From assembly GCF_007748115.1 (NCBI RefSeq), contig NZ_CP036289.1:5146001-5210000 (forward strand): 64,000 nt of DNA, written 5' to 3'. Made by a program: the position numbers and the translations under genes. This DNA comes from Bremerella volcania (lineage in GTDB: Bacteria; Planctomycetota; Planctomycetia; Pirellulales; Pirellulaceae). The notes beneath the pieces were generated by a model. It was not told the origin of the DNA. It ran no database searches and saw only the letters and a list, made by a program, of their open reading frames with translations. Each line of letters starts with the position of its first letter. The first letter of the stretch is position 1. Positions 52,260 through 61,985 of this stretch are shown here, piece by piece.

Positions 52260-52322
52260 TCCCGTTGCCTACGCACCTAGGCCCAACCTTCCACGCGAAT
52301 CATCGATTAAGAAATAGTCACC

Positions 52323-54191
52323 ATGGGGATTGAAGATACCATCCAGCCGCTCAGCGAGTGGCTCCTTCCCATCCCGGGGCAGCAACTCGGTGGGCTTCTC
52401 ACGTTCCTGATTGCCCTGGTTATCCTGATCGTCTGCGGTCTGGTATTCGGGTTTATCGTGTCGGTGTTCCGCAATGGTCCGTTCGAGGCCTTCTATGCGG
52501 TGTTCGGCACCGCCGTGAAATCGGTTCCGGAACTCCTCTCGATCTCACCCCGCCGCGTCTGGGCAATGACCTGGCTCGCATTTCAGGAAGCGATTCGCAA
52601 AAAGGCGCTGCTGGTCTTCGCCCTGTTTATGGTCGTGCTGCTGTTCGCCGGTTGGTACATCAATCCCAGTGCCGAGCAGCCCGTTCGTCTTTATCTCACC
52701 TTCGTGCTGACCTTTCCCAAGTGGCTCGTTCTGCTGCTGGTGATCGCGCTGAGCGTGTTCAGTCTGCCGGATGACATCAAGCGCCGCACTATTTACACCA
52801 TCTACACGAAGCCGGTCCTGCCGAGCGAATTGTTCCTCGGGCGCTTGTTCGGTTTCGTGGGCGTCGGAACGATCGTCTTGTTCGCCATGGCATTGGTCTC
52901 CTATATCTTCCTGCTGCAAGGCTTCAACCACACGCATTACATCAATGCGGACGAGCTTGTGGCCGGTGAGAATGGCACGCTCATCGGCGAAACGACCGAA
53001 GCGGCAGGTCACAAGCATGCCGTCACCATCTATCCCGACGGCAACGGCGAGACCGACCGCACGCACGAACACCGCCACGCGATCAGCACCAACGAAGGTG
53101 CCAGCGGCGACGAAAAGTACACGGTGCACGGCCCGACCGACATGTTCCAGGCCCGCGTGCGTCACATCGGCACGGTCCGCTTCCTGGATCGCTCCGGGAA
53201 AAACGCAGCCCCGCGCGGCATCAACGTCGGCAAGGAATGGGAATACTTCAGCTACATCGAAGGGGGCTCGTTCGGCGCCGCCATCTTCACCTTCGAAGAC
53301 ATCAATGAAGGGATGCTCACCGAAGTCACCGAAGGGGACGAAACGAAGCATATGCTGCCGGTTGAATTCAACCTGAGCGTCTTCCGAACTTACAAAGGGA
53401 TCATCACCGAAGGTATCCGCGGGAACTACTACTTCAAGAATCCCGAGACGGGCGCTCGCAGCATCGCGATCCCCTTCACGGCGAAGGAAGTGTCCGACCT
53501 GCACTATATTCCTCGCACGCTGTCGAACTTCAAGGCCGACTCCGAGAAACCGGAACTCGATCTCCTGGAAGATCTGACCACCGAGGATGGTGGCCGATTG
53601 GAACTGTGGATCCAGTGCGTCGAGCCAGGCCAGTACTTTGGCGTCGCTCAGAACACCGTCTACATCCTGGAAGCCAACCGTAATTTCACGATGAACTACG
53701 TCAAATGCTACTTGGGCATTTGGTTCCAGGTGATCCTGGTCATCACGTTCGGCCTGGTCTTCAGCACCTTCCTGAATGGTCCGGTCGCTTTGTTGGCTTC
53801 GTTCCTCGCCCTGGGCTACGGCAGCATCGCCGGAGAGGTGAAAGGCCTGGCCCGAAATGTGATCTTCGGTGAGAAAACCGGCTGGTACGGGGGTGGTCCC
53901 GCGGAAGCCATGGTGCGACTATTCACCCAGAAGAACATCATGACGGAACTGGGCGACTACTTCTGGGTAGACGTCGTCAAAGGGATCGATATGGTCTTCG
54001 CCTTCATGATTTACGCATTCGTGAACATGCTGCCTGATTACGGCATGTTCGATACGCAAGGTTTCGTCGTCGACGGATACAATATTCCTATCGCCGTCGT
54101 TGCGGAACAACTCGTCACGGTTCTCGGCTTCCTGATCGCACTGGTGGCGGTCGGTTACTTCTTTCTGAAATCGAAAGAAATCGCGGCATGA
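52323..54191 (+). CDS. ABC-2-type permease with large extracytoplasmic His-rich insert
   Basis: A 622-aa membrane protein, the probable partner of the ATPase 63 bp upstream. Helices are clear near residues 19-45, 95-112, 123-148 and 175-200, and again at ~455-500, 555-575 and 590-615. Between them is a ~230-residue soluble region predicted to face outside. It begins with a His-rich stretch around residues 229-255 (HKHAVTI, DRTHEHRHAI) that could bind metal. The size of the loop is unusual for ABC-2 permeases. The gene overlaps the next one by 4 bp (ATGA), so the products are translationally coupled. Confidence 0.85.
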   Translation: MGIEDTIQPLSEWLLPIPGQQLGGLLTFLIALVILIVCGLVFGFIVSVFRNGPFEAFYAVFGTAVKSVPELLSISPRRVWAMTWLAFQEAIRKKALLVFALFMVVLLFAGWYINPSAEQPVRLYLTFVLTFPKWLVLLLVIALSVFSLPDDIKRRTIYTIYTKPVLPSELFLGRLFGFVGVGTIVLFAMALVSYIFLLQGFNHTHYINADELVAGENGTLIGETTEAAGHKHAVTIYPDGNGETDRTHEHRHAISTNEGASGDEKYTVHGPTDMFQARVRHIGTVRFLDRSGKNAAPRGINVGKEWEYFSYIEGGSFGAAIFTFEDINEGMLTEVTEGDETKHMLPVEFNLSVFRTYKGIITEGIRGNYYFKNPETGARSIAIPFTAKEVSDLHYIPRTLSNFKADSEKPELDLLEDLTTEDGGRLELWIQCVEPGQYFGVAQNTVYILEANRNFTMNYVKCYLGIWFQVILVITFGLVFSTFLNGPVALLASFLALGYGSIAGEVKGLARNVIFGEKTGWYGGGPAEAMVRLFTQKNIMTELGDYFWVDVVKGIDMVFAFMIYAFVNMLPDYGMFDTQGFVVDGYNIPIAVVAEQLVTVLGFLIALVAVGYFFLKSKEIAA

Positions 54192-56092
54192 ACAAGAACA
54201 AATCTTTTCAACATAAAGTTATCTACGGCGTTTGCATGATCGTGATTCTGATCGCGGTCTCGTTGATCAGCCGTCCGGCGACGTCCGATCAACCCGGCGG
54301 GATGCTCGCCCAGATGCGTCGCGACTATCACATTTCAGATGCCCAACTCGGTAAGGTCGACCCGGCCAGTGAAGCGATGCGGCTCTCGCTGTTGGGTCTC
54401 GACGGCGTGGCGATCACGTTCCTGTGGAGCAACCTGAACGAGTACCAGAAGACCGAGCAGTACACCCTGATGGAGGCCACCGCCAAGACCATCTCGTACT
54501 TGAATCCCCACCTCTTGAAGGTTTGGGAATTCCAGGCCTGGAACCTCTCGTACAACGTTTCCCGCGAGTTCGACAATTACGAACACCGCTACCTGTGGGT
54601 CAAACGTGGCATCAACTACCACATGGACGGGACCGAGTACAACTACAACGAACCCCGCATGATGAACTCGATTGCCCACTTCTTCGGCAACAAGTTTGGT
54701 AACGCCGACGAAAAGGAACAATACCGCGAGATCTTCCCCGAAGACGATCTCTTCCACGACGAAATCCAAAAGCACCTCGAAGGCACCGTTTACTCGGTAA
54801 CCGAAGATGCCGAAGGGGTCCAGGAAGGCAAACCCGATCACTGGCTGGTCGCTCGTCTATGGGATAAGTGGGCGACCGAAGTGGTCGACAACGGTCTGGG
54901 AAGCATTGGCGCGATGTCGCCGACGATCTTTTACCAGTATCCGGCCAAGCGTCTGATGAACTTCGGCGAGGCCATCGAAAAAGAAGGGCACATCTCAGAA
55001 AAGGCGCAAGCCGCTTGGGCTCAGGCCCACGAAGAGTGGAGAGAATACGGCGACCACGAACTTCCTTCCACCTACGGCATTCCGATCAAGCTGAACGACT
55101 CGGACCGTCTGGGTAAGGAAATCGAAGAAGCCAATGCCAACTTCGATAACGCCTACGACAAGTACGCCGCAGAAGTCAAACAAGAGAAAATCTCGAAGCT
55201 TCCCGAAACGACCCGAGAGGCCCTCGATACGCCGGAGGCAGATCGCACCGAAGAACAGGTTCAACTGGTCAAAGCGGCTCAGAGCGCGTTGCAGCTTTCA
55301 CGAATCGAAGTCGTGAAGCACATCCAGGACAAAGCCAATGCTTTGAAGAAAGAATCGGCGGACTCCCCCGAAGCCAAAGAGCTGGCACAGTCCGCTCTGG
55401 AAGCCTCTCGGGAAGCAAACCGCCTGGGCGAGATGGAATTCCTGAAAGGGGTCATCGACCGCCAGAAGGACATCGTCGCGTTCAACTACTGGCAAACGCG
55501 TGCCCTGTCGGAAAGTACCGATCGTACGGTCGCAGCGCGTCGCCTGGTCTACGAAGCCCACGAAGCCTACAAGGATGCCAACCTGGTCAAGGCTCGGGAA
55601 CTTTACGAGCAAGCCTGGGACAAATGGATCGCGATCTACGAAGACTATCCCGAACTGCGTGAAGATGCATCGGCCGACGTTTTGTCCGATTCCATCAAAG
55701 AATACCGAGCCCTGCTGAATCAGTTCGACCAGGACATTTCGCCGAACTTCCCGCTGATCGATATCCTGCGTTCCAACTCGGACGTGTTCATCGAGCCGGT
55801 CTGGAACCCGGATGACGCTCCAGCATCGGAAGACAAGCCAGAAGAAAAGGCCGACAGCGAAACGGATGATTCGGCTTCCAAGCCGATGGATGCAGAAAAG
55901 CCAGCGGCCGAAACGGAAGCCAAGCCGATGGAAGCCGAAGCCAAGGAAGAACCTTCCACGGAACCAGTCGCCGAAAAACCAGCTGAACCTACGGCCGAGC
56001 CGGAAGCGACCGACGCCAAACCGGCGGAAGAGCCGGCGGAAACCAGCGAAGAAGCTTCACCAACCGAAGAAACGACTGAGGCCGATTCGTAA
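54188..56092 (+). CDS. Membrane-anchored helical protein of the ABC operon
   Basis: A 634-aa protein with one N-terminal membrane helix (VIYGVCMIVILIAVSLIS) and then a long, mostly alpha-helical region likely outside the cytoplasm. The first part (residues 40-230) is rich in Trp and Tyr (LWSNLNEYQKTEQYTLMEA, KVWEFQAWNLSYNVSREF), with TPR-like helical pairs. Residues 310-420 look like coiled coil. The last ~85 residues are low-complexity Glu/Pro/Ala/Lys. No known enzyme domain is seen. The 4-bp overlap with the permease gene and the following MauE-like gene place it in the same complex or pathway. Confidence 0.8.
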   Translation: MNKNKSFQHKVIYGVCMIVILIAVSLISRPATSDQPGGMLAQMRRDYHISDAQLGKVDPASEAMRLSLLGLDGVAITFLWSNLNEYQKTEQYTLMEATAKTISYLNPHLLKVWEFQAWNLSYNVSREFDNYEHRYLWVKRGINYHMDGTEYNYNEPRMMNSIAHFFGNKFGNADEKEQYREIFPEDDLFHDEIQKHLEGTVYSVTEDAEGVQEGKPDHWLVARLWDKWATEVVDNGLGSIGAMSPTIFYQYPAKRLMNFGEAIEKEGHISEKAQAAWAQAHEEWREYGDHELPSTYGIPIKLNDSDRLGKEIEEANANFDNAYDKYAAEVKQEKISKLPETTREALDTPEADRTEEQVQLVKAAQSALQLSRIEVVKHIQDKANALKKESADSPEAKELAQSALEASREANRLGEMEFLKGVIDRQKDIVAFNYWQTRALSESTDRTVAARRLVYEAHEAYKDANLVKARELYEQAWDKWIAIYEDYPELREDASADVLSDSIKEYRALLNQFDQDISPNFPLIDILRSNSDVFIEPVWNPDDAPASEDKPEEKADSETDDSASKPMDAEKPAAETEAKPMEAEAKEEPSTEPVAEKPAEPTAEPEATDAKPAEEPAETSEEASPTEETTEADS

Positions 56093-56103
56093 GGCTTTCC
56101 CGA

Positions 56104-57390
56104 GTGAGTACAATCCCTCCAGAATCTTATGAGGCTCGATCCGCGACGGATCGGGCCTTCTTGCTTTACCAGCGGGCAGTCCCCTTCTTTCTTCTTATCC
56201 TGGTCGCCGTGACCTATCCCTTGTGGATCGATCAGACCGCATTCCCAGCAGTTCCGATTATTGCCGAGCTATGCCCTGTCCCAGGCTTGGTCGACATCCT
56301 GCTGTTGGCAACCCTCACTGCGATCTTGATGACCGTTCAGATTATCGGGCCTCAATCGCCGAAGGCTTCCGCGCCGTGGATCGCTTGCTCCATCATTCTG
56401 GTGCTCTGCTTCTGTCTGAATCAACATCGCTTCCAACCATGGGCCTATCAATTCGCTGTATTGGGATTTATCTTTGGCTTGGCCCCACCCAGAAATGCCC
56501 GGCAAATGGCAATGTGGATCTCGCTGAGCATCTATTTCTACTCGGCGCTCTCCAAGCTAAACCCTTCGTTCGTCAACGAACTGGGCTCGGACTTCCTGGT
56601 GACCTTCAGCTCGATCGGGGGCATGTCGTTGTCCCCCGATCAACTGGCAGCCTGGAAGTGGTTGGCACTTGGATTCCCGCTGTTTGAACTGCTGGCGTTC
56701 GTCCTGCTGTTGATGCCGCGAACGAGAAAGCTCGGCGTGGTCGCGGCGTGCATGATGCATGTCGGCCTGATCGTGGTGCTGGGTCCGCTGGGCCTCTCCC
56801 ACAGTTGGGGCGTGCTGCTGTGGAACGTCTTCTTCTTCACCCAGGCCATCCTCCTGTTTGGCTTTTCCGAACCAGCCCAGGAAGAAGAAACAGCACCGGC
56901 AGGCACCGCTGGCCTGCGTGTCGCGCAAGTCATCTGCGGCTGCGTGATCCTCTTCCCGACGCTCGAACTGGTAGGGCTCGGCGATCCTTGGCCAGCCTGG
57001 GGACTGTATGCTTCGCACGTCGGTCGAACGCACCTTTTCCTTTCCCGACATGCCGTCGATCGTCTGCCAGAGCCACTGCGAGCGTACGTCGACACCGAAT
57101 CGTCCGACGACTTGTTCGTTCCGTTCCGCTTGGAACAGTGGTCGCTCGAGACGACCGGGGCCCCCATTTACCCGGGTCAACGTTTCTCGCTCGCCGCGGC
57201 ACGTGCGCTGGTCAACAAAACCGATACGGCCAGCGCCGCGCGACTAGTCCTCGAGTCTCCCGCTGGTCGGCTTCAAGACGACCGGGAAGCCGACACGTTC
57301 TCCGGGGACAAAATCGCCATGGAAGCCGATCGACGTTTCTGGCTGAACACCAAGCCGCGGGATGCGTTCCTGCAGGATCGAGATCGCTAA
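56104..57390 (+). CDS. MauE/DoxX/HTTM-like membrane protein of the ABC operon
   Basis: A 428-aa protein from GTG 56104, 11 bp after the preceding stop, so part of the operon. The first ~270 residues contain about eight membrane helices with LNQHRFQPWAYQFAVLGFIF, ISLSIYFYSALSKL and AACMMHVGLIVVLGPLGLSH. These line up with the same segments of the protein at 25190-26662 and define a shared domain of DoxX/MauE/HTTM type. The C-terminal ~150 residues are soluble and differ from that protein: no leucine-rich repeats. The neighbours suggest a role in export or envelope chemistry. Its end overlaps the convergent methyltransferase gene by 4 bp. Confidence 0.82.
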   Translation: MSTIPPESYEARSATDRAFLLYQRAVPFFLLILVAVTYPLWIDQTAFPAVPIIAELCPVPGLVDILLLATLTAILMTVQIIGPQSPKASAPWIACSIILVLCFCLNQHRFQPWAYQFAVLGFIFGLAPPRNARQMAMWISLSIYFYSALSKLNPSFVNELGSDFLVTFSSIGGMSLSPDQLAAWKWLALGFPLFELLAFVLLLMPRTRKLGVVAACMMHVGLIVVLGPLGLSHSWGVLLWNVFFFTQAILLFGFSEPAQEEETAPAGTAGLRVAQVICGCVILFPTLELVGLGDPWPAWGLYASHVGRTHLFLSRHAVDRLPEPLRAYVDTESSDDLFVPFRLEQWSLETTGAPIYPGQRFSLAAARALVNKTDTASAARLVLESPAGRLQDDREADTFSGDKIAMEADRRFWLNTKPRDAFLQDRDR

Positions 57391-58058
57391 TTCTTTTGGC
57401 CTGCGAACAGCGCCACCGAGCCGACCTGCTCGATCTCAACATTCGTTAAACAGGTTTCGAGCACTTCCCGGAGCGAGGCCTCTGTATCGTGCTCGTTGCC
57501 AAAGATTCCTTTCCGGTTATACGAGGCCATCACATGCCGTCCCAACCATGAACTGGGACCCGGCTGCCCCAAGATGGTCGCGCCGAAGAGCTTGCCATCT
57601 GCCTCTAAAGCGGCACTGGCGTGCTGAATGACTCGCTTGCGAAACTCGGGATCGCCTGGCAAGCAGTGCAGCACATACATCAGCGAAACCGACGAGAACT
57701 GGGCCATTGCCTCCTTAAACGGCTCGGCCAGATTGGCCTCGTACGTTTCTGGCTTGTATCGCTTTAACTGCTTGGCAGCGGCGGCCAGGCAGTTGGGGTT
57801 CGCATCCAACAGGCCGATCCGGGCATCATCGGAAAACACCGAACAGTGGTCGAGAAAGTAGCCGGTTCCCACGCCGATATCCAAATGATTGCTGGTCGCG
57901 TGCTCGTCGAACCAGGCGATCAACAGCTGCGTCGGGCAACTCCAGAACCAACGATTCGACACCCCATGCACGATCAAGTCGTACCACCGCAACAGTCGCG
58001 GCGTGTAGACCTGATGTCCGGAATGGATATCCCAATTGTCGGTGTTTACGGAAGCCAC
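57387..58058 (-). CDS. Class I SAM-dependent methyltransferase
   Basis: A 223-aa cytoplasmic protein from GTG 58058. The SAM-binding motif I is LDIGVGTGYFLDHC near residue 60, the acidic motif II end is IGLLDANPNCLAAA near 82, and motif IV-like SVSLMYVLHCLPGD lies near 125. The N-terminus opens with HSGHQVYTPRLLRWYDLIVHG, typical of a small group of uncharacterised methyltransferases. No substrate-binding domain is attached. It is convergent with the ABC operon (4-bp overlap) and transcribed divergently from the kinase-macro gene. Confidence 0.88.
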   Translation of the reverse strand: MASVNTDNWDIHSGHQVYTPRLLRWYDLIVHGVSNRWFWSCPTQLLIAWFDEHATSNHLDIGVGTGYFLDHCSVFSDDARIGLLDANPNCLAAAAKQLKRYKPETYEANLAEPFKEAMAQFSSVSLMYVLHCLPGDPEFRKRVIQHASAALEADGKLFGATILGQPGPSSWLGRHVMASYNRKGIFGNEHDTEASLREVLETCLTNVEIEQVGSVALFAGQKN

Positions 58059-58198
58059 GTGAAAACGCCCCGTTTTCCAGATTTGATGGAGGAAAGCAGA
58101 AACAATCCGTTGATTTTCCTAACAAATTGGTGTCTGCTGATAGGATACCCCCGCTTTTGAGCTAATAGCATGCGACAACATCTTGTCGCGCATCCACG

Positions 58199-60046
58199 AT
58201 GAAAGACGATACCACGAGGGGAGTCTGGTTCCCTTTGTATCAAGAATTCGTAGAGCGTTGGGCCGCGGACTCTCCGCCGGACCTGGGGAACTTCATATCC
58301 CGTGTTGCCCCGGACGAACGTTTTGATCTGTTTCGTCAGCTCATCATGCTTGATGTGTGCGAGCGACAGAAGCGCGGGCTCGAAGCAGGCAGGGCCTACT
58401 ACAGCGGTAAATTTCCCGAATTCCAACCCCTCATTGAAAACGTCTTTGAGCGCATCGTTGAGCAACTCGGCGAAACACGTGGGTCTGGCTCGTCCTCGCG
58501 CGATACCCATACGAACTTCTCGCTGGATCAAACCGCTTCCCACGGAGAGCCTCATGCCCAGCACCTTTGGGAAGCCTTGCAAGACTGTCAGGCTCATCCC
58601 AACGAAGTGATCGGGCTGCAAGCTGGCGAATACCAGTTCCTGGAACTGATCGCCCAAGGTGGCATGGGAACCGTTTACCGTGCTCGCCATCGGACGCTCG
58701 ACCGCCTGGCCGCCATCAAGCTGATGCGTCCCGAGGCATCGACCGATCGCTTCATTCGCGAAGCTAAACTCCTGGCCCGCATCCGCTCGCCCCACGTCGT
58801 TTCCGTCTACGACTTTTCGGTGCTTCCCAAGGGATCGCCCTTGATCGTGATGGAATGGATTGATGGCATCGATCTCAAACGCATCATCAAGGAAAGCTCC
58901 GAACTGATCTCGGAAGAAAAGATCGTCCAGTGGATGCAGCAGGTATGCGAAGGGATGAACGCCGCGGCGAAGTTGGGGGTGACCCATCGCGACGTGAAGC
59001 CCTCAAACATCCTGATCGACCGCGACGGCTACGCTCTGGTAGCCGACTTTGGCCTGGCCCGCAGCGGGATCTCGTCGACCGACTTCTCGATCTCCGGCAA
59101 CATGATGGGCACTCCGCTTTACATGGCGCCCGAGCAGGCCGAAGATCCCCGCAACGTCGACGTGCGTAGCGATATCTACGCATTCGGCGGAACGTTTTAC
59201 CACGCGGTGACCGGCAAGCCTCCGTTCGTCGGAGAGACGGCGTTCAGCATCTTGTTCAAACACAAGATGGAACCGATCGTTCCTCCCAAAACCCACAACC
59301 CGAACATCTCCGACCGCGTGAACGACATCATCGAACGCTGCCTGGCCAAGAGTCCACGGGACAGGTTCCAGTCATTCGACGAAATCCTCGTGCAACTGCG
59401 TGACCCGGCCGATAGCGTTTCGCCGTGGCAGTTCAGCGACAGCAAGATCCTCCAGTCGTTCCGGGCGATGTTCGAGGACCAGAAAGAAGATTACATCCGC
59501 AAACCTGAGAAGTTCATGCGGCCTGACCCATACTATTTGCCCAACGGCCGCCGCCTGGAAATCGTGTGCGGAGACGTCACCAAGCAGCATGTTGACGCCA
59601 TCGTCAGCTCGACTGACTGTCGACTTTCGCTCGATATGGGCCTGGCCAAAGCGGTCAGCGAAGCAGGCGGGCCGCTGATCGAGTTCGACGTGCGTAGGCT
59701 AGGCATCAACCGCGTGCCGCCAGGACGTGTCGTCGTGACGCCTGGCAGCGAACTACCGGCGCTATACGTCTTCCATTCGGTCACGCGCAGCGAAGTCACC
59801 GGCGTGACCCCAAGCCGCGACTTGATCTCTGAAATCGTTTCGAACTGCATGTACAACGCGACGACGCTCGGTATCGAATCGATCGCGTTCCCTTTGATCG
59901 GTACCGGCATCAGCCGATTCACGGCAGAGGTTTGCCTCGATACGCTCTTCCGCAATCTGGTCCGCCGACTTCTGTACGAGCCCACCAGCTTGAAGGTGGC
60001 CCGCATCGTCATCCGGCCCACGCAAGACAAAGAGCAAATCGTCTAG
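58199..60046 (+). CDS. Ser/Thr protein kinase fused to a C-terminal macro domain
   Basis: A 615-aa cytoplasmic protein with an uncommon domain pairing. Residues 1-~135 form the leader typical of planctomycete kinases (FPLYQEFVERWAADSPPDLG, YYSGKFPEF). The kinase (~145-405) is complete: LIAQGGMGTVYRARH, VAK-type Lys in AAIKLMRP, THRDVKPSNILI, DFGLARSG, GTPLYMAPEQAED. Residues ~450-605 are a macro domain: EIVCGDVTKQHVDAIVSSTD, then SLDMGLAKAVSEAGGPLIE and IESIAFPLIGTGISRFTAE. The usual N-A-N and GGGVAGAI residues are replaced by S-S-T-D and LDMGLAKA, so ADP-ribose hydrolysis is doubtful though binding may remain. It may let an ADP-ribose-type ligand steer kinase output. Confidence 0.9.
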   Translation: MKDDTTRGVWFPLYQEFVERWAADSPPDLGNFISRVAPDERFDLFRQLIMLDVCERQKRGLEAGRAYYSGKFPEFQPLIENVFERIVEQLGETRGSGSSSRDTHTNFSLDQTASHGEPHAQHLWEALQDCQAHPNEVIGLQAGEYQFLELIAQGGMGTVYRARHRTLDRLAAIKLMRPEASTDRFIREAKLLARIRSPHVVSVYDFSVLPKGSPLIVMEWIDGIDLKRIIKESSELISEEKIVQWMQQVCEGMNAAAKLGVTHRDVKPSNILIDRDGYALVADFGLARSGISSTDFSISGNMMGTPLYMAPEQAEDPRNVDVRSDIYAFGGTFYHAVTGKPPFVGETAFSILFKHKMEPIVPPKTHNPNISDRVNDIIERCLAKSPRDRFQSFDEILVQLRDPADSVSPWQFSDSKILQSFRAMFEDQKEDYIRKPEKFMRPDPYYLPNGRRLEIVCGDVTKQHVDAIVSSTDCRLSLDMGLAKAVSEAGGPLIEFDVRRLGINRVPPGRVVVTPGSELPALYVFHSVTRSEVTGVTPSRDLISEIVSNCMYNATTLGIESIAFPLIGTGISRFTAEVCLDTLFRNLVRRLLYEPTSLKVARIVIRPTQDKEQIV

Positions 60047-60179
60047 CTCTTCTTGCGGTGTGATCTGGCGCGGTTGTAGCGATTGCGCAGCCTGTTGCTA
60101 CTTGTAGGCGACTTTGAGCTACCCCATTCTCTGTTGCACGCCCGTCGGGATTGCATCTTTTGCGACCTATGGTTGACCA

Positions 60180-61985
60180 ATGGGTCTGTCCCCTGCGAAC
60201 CATCAGGTCCTCGAAAACGTGCAAGATTCGTCTCTCAATCCGAACACTACCGCGCCGCGATCCTGGTCGGCGTGGGCCATTGTCGCCGCAACGATGTTGG
60301 CAGCCGCCATCGCCGTCAGCCCCAATGGAGCCGATCCCGATTTGTGGGGGCACGTTCAATACGGACGAGACGCTCTGCAGGAAGGCCTGGCCCGCACGAC
60401 CACCTACAGCTACACCGCCAACGGCTACCGCTGGATCAATCACGAGAACCTCAGCGAGTTGGCCCTGGCGATCGGCGTCGACACGATCGGCCCCGCTGGT
60501 CTGCTGGTTCTCAAGACACTGCTGGGCCTGGCGATTTGCCTGGTGCCGTTCTGGAAAGCGAAAGACTTTGCCAAGAACCCGCTGCCGGTCGTCGTGGTCT
60601 CGCTGCTGATCGCGGTGAACCTGACCAATCATTGGAACGTTCGGCCGCAGCTGTTCAGCTTCGGGTTCTTCGCCCTGCTCTTGCTATTGATCGAATTCGC
60701 GTTCACCGGCTGGCAGGGGCACTGGAACTTGCCCTGGCTGACCTCGCTTCGCCGAGGTGAACCGGCCGACGCGCTGAGTTGGAATCACCGCTGGGTGAAG
60801 TTGATGTGGCTGGCCGTTCCGCTGTGCTTCCTATGGACCAACACCCACGGCGGCTTCATGGCGGGCGTCGGCGTTCTCTGCGTTTACCTGGCGTGCCGCA
60901 TGATCGAAGCCGCCACCATGCACCGGTGGAAGGCCTCCGGAATGCTACGCCGATTGGCGCTCATGATCGTCGTCGCACTCCTCGCCACACTGATCAATCC
61001 GTACAGCTTTGGGCTGCATCAATGGTTGCTCGCAGCCCTTGGCGAGCCGCGTCCCGAAATCACCGAATGGCACCCGCTTTACTCGCTCGACATGTTCAGC
61101 ATTGCGTTTGTGGCGATGGTGGGCGTGATCGTGTTGTCGCTCACGTTTTCTCGCAAACCGCTCGACTTCACGCAGATAGTCGTCTTGCTACTGGTCGCCG
61201 CGCAAGCCGTCATGCACCAGCGTCACGCCCCTTTTCTCGCCATGCTGTGCGGGTTCTGGGTCACGCCGCACGTGGTAAGTGTCTGGCAGCGCGTCATGCA
61301 GCGAGCCTACCAGAGCGAAAAGAGCCCTCACCCGGCCATTGCCTGGGGTGTGGTGGTGATCGGCGGAATGCTGTTTGCCTTGCCGATGTTTCATCGCCTG
61401 AGCGTGATGCCAGTCTACCGCGATACATACCCAGTCTCGGCGATGGAGTTCCTCGACGAGCACAACCTGCACGGCAAGACGATCGTTTCCTACAACTGGG
61501 CGCAGTATTTCATTGCGGCGCGCTGCAGCGCTGGCGACTCCAGCGTTCAGTTCGACGGGCGATTCCGCACCTGTTATCCGCAAGCGGTTGTCGATCGTCA
61601 TTTCGACTTCATCCTGGGTGACGAGCCTAGCATGCGAAATCGCAAACTCGCAGGCCCCGTCGATCCCACGGCCGCCCTGATCGAAGGAGACCCGAAGCTG
61701 GTTCTCTTGGATCGCGGCCAGCCTCATTCCGAACACGTGATGCAGGAAGTCACCGGCTGGACGCTTCTGTATCAAGATTCACTGGCACAAATCTGGGGAC
61801 GCAGCGACTTGTTCGACGAACCCCAGTCTCCCGAATACCTCGCCCCACAACAGCGTTCGATTTCGAATGCTGAGCAAATTGGCTATGTTGCCTGGCCTGC
61901 GATACCCAAGCATGACGGCAACAACCACCCATCATCGCACTTGGCCCGTGCCAACGGCACGACAACCACACGAGGGCAACCATGA
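60180..61985 (+). CDS. Polytopic membrane protein, GT-C-like
   Basis: A 601-aa protein with about ten membrane helices spread over residues 30-410 and a soluble C-terminal part. After the first helix comes GADPDLWGHVQYGRDAL, then HENLSELALAIGV. The 'DPDLW.H...G' motif followed by 'W..HE.L.E' is common in GT-C-type or PMT-like bacterial membrane proteins that handle lipid-linked sugars, with the Asp pair as the likely catalytic site. The gene overlaps the following glycosyltransferase by 4 bp, supporting a joint role in sugar transfer to lipid or protein at the membrane. No signal for a specific substrate. Confidence 0.75.
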   Translation: MGLSPANHQVLENVQDSSLNPNTTAPRSWSAWAIVAATMLAAAIAVSPNGADPDLWGHVQYGRDALQEGLARTTTYSYTANGYRWINHENLSELALAIGVDTIGPAGLLVLKTLLGLAICLVPFWKAKDFAKNPLPVVVVSLLIAVNLTNHWNVRPQLFSFGFFALLLLLIEFAFTGWQGHWNLPWLTSLRRGEPADALSWNHRWVKLMWLAVPLCFLWTNTHGGFMAGVGVLCVYLACRMIEAATMHRWKASGMLRRLALMIVVALLATLINPYSFGLHQWLLAALGEPRPEITEWHPLYSLDMFSIAFVAMVGVIVLSLTFSRKPLDFTQIVVLLLVAAQAVMHQRHAPFLAMLCGFWVTPHVVSVWQRVMQRAYQSEKSPHPAIAWGVVVIGGMLFALPMFHRLSVMPVYRDTYPVSAMEFLDEHNLHGKTIVSYNWAQYFIAARCSAGDSSVQFDGRFRTCYPQAVVDRHFDFILGDEPSMRNRKLAGPVDPTAALIEGDPKLVLLDRGQPHSEHVMQEVTGWTLLYQDSLAQIWGRSDLFDEPQSPEYLAPQQRSISNAEQIGYVAWPAIPKHDGNNHPSSHLARANGTTTTRGQP

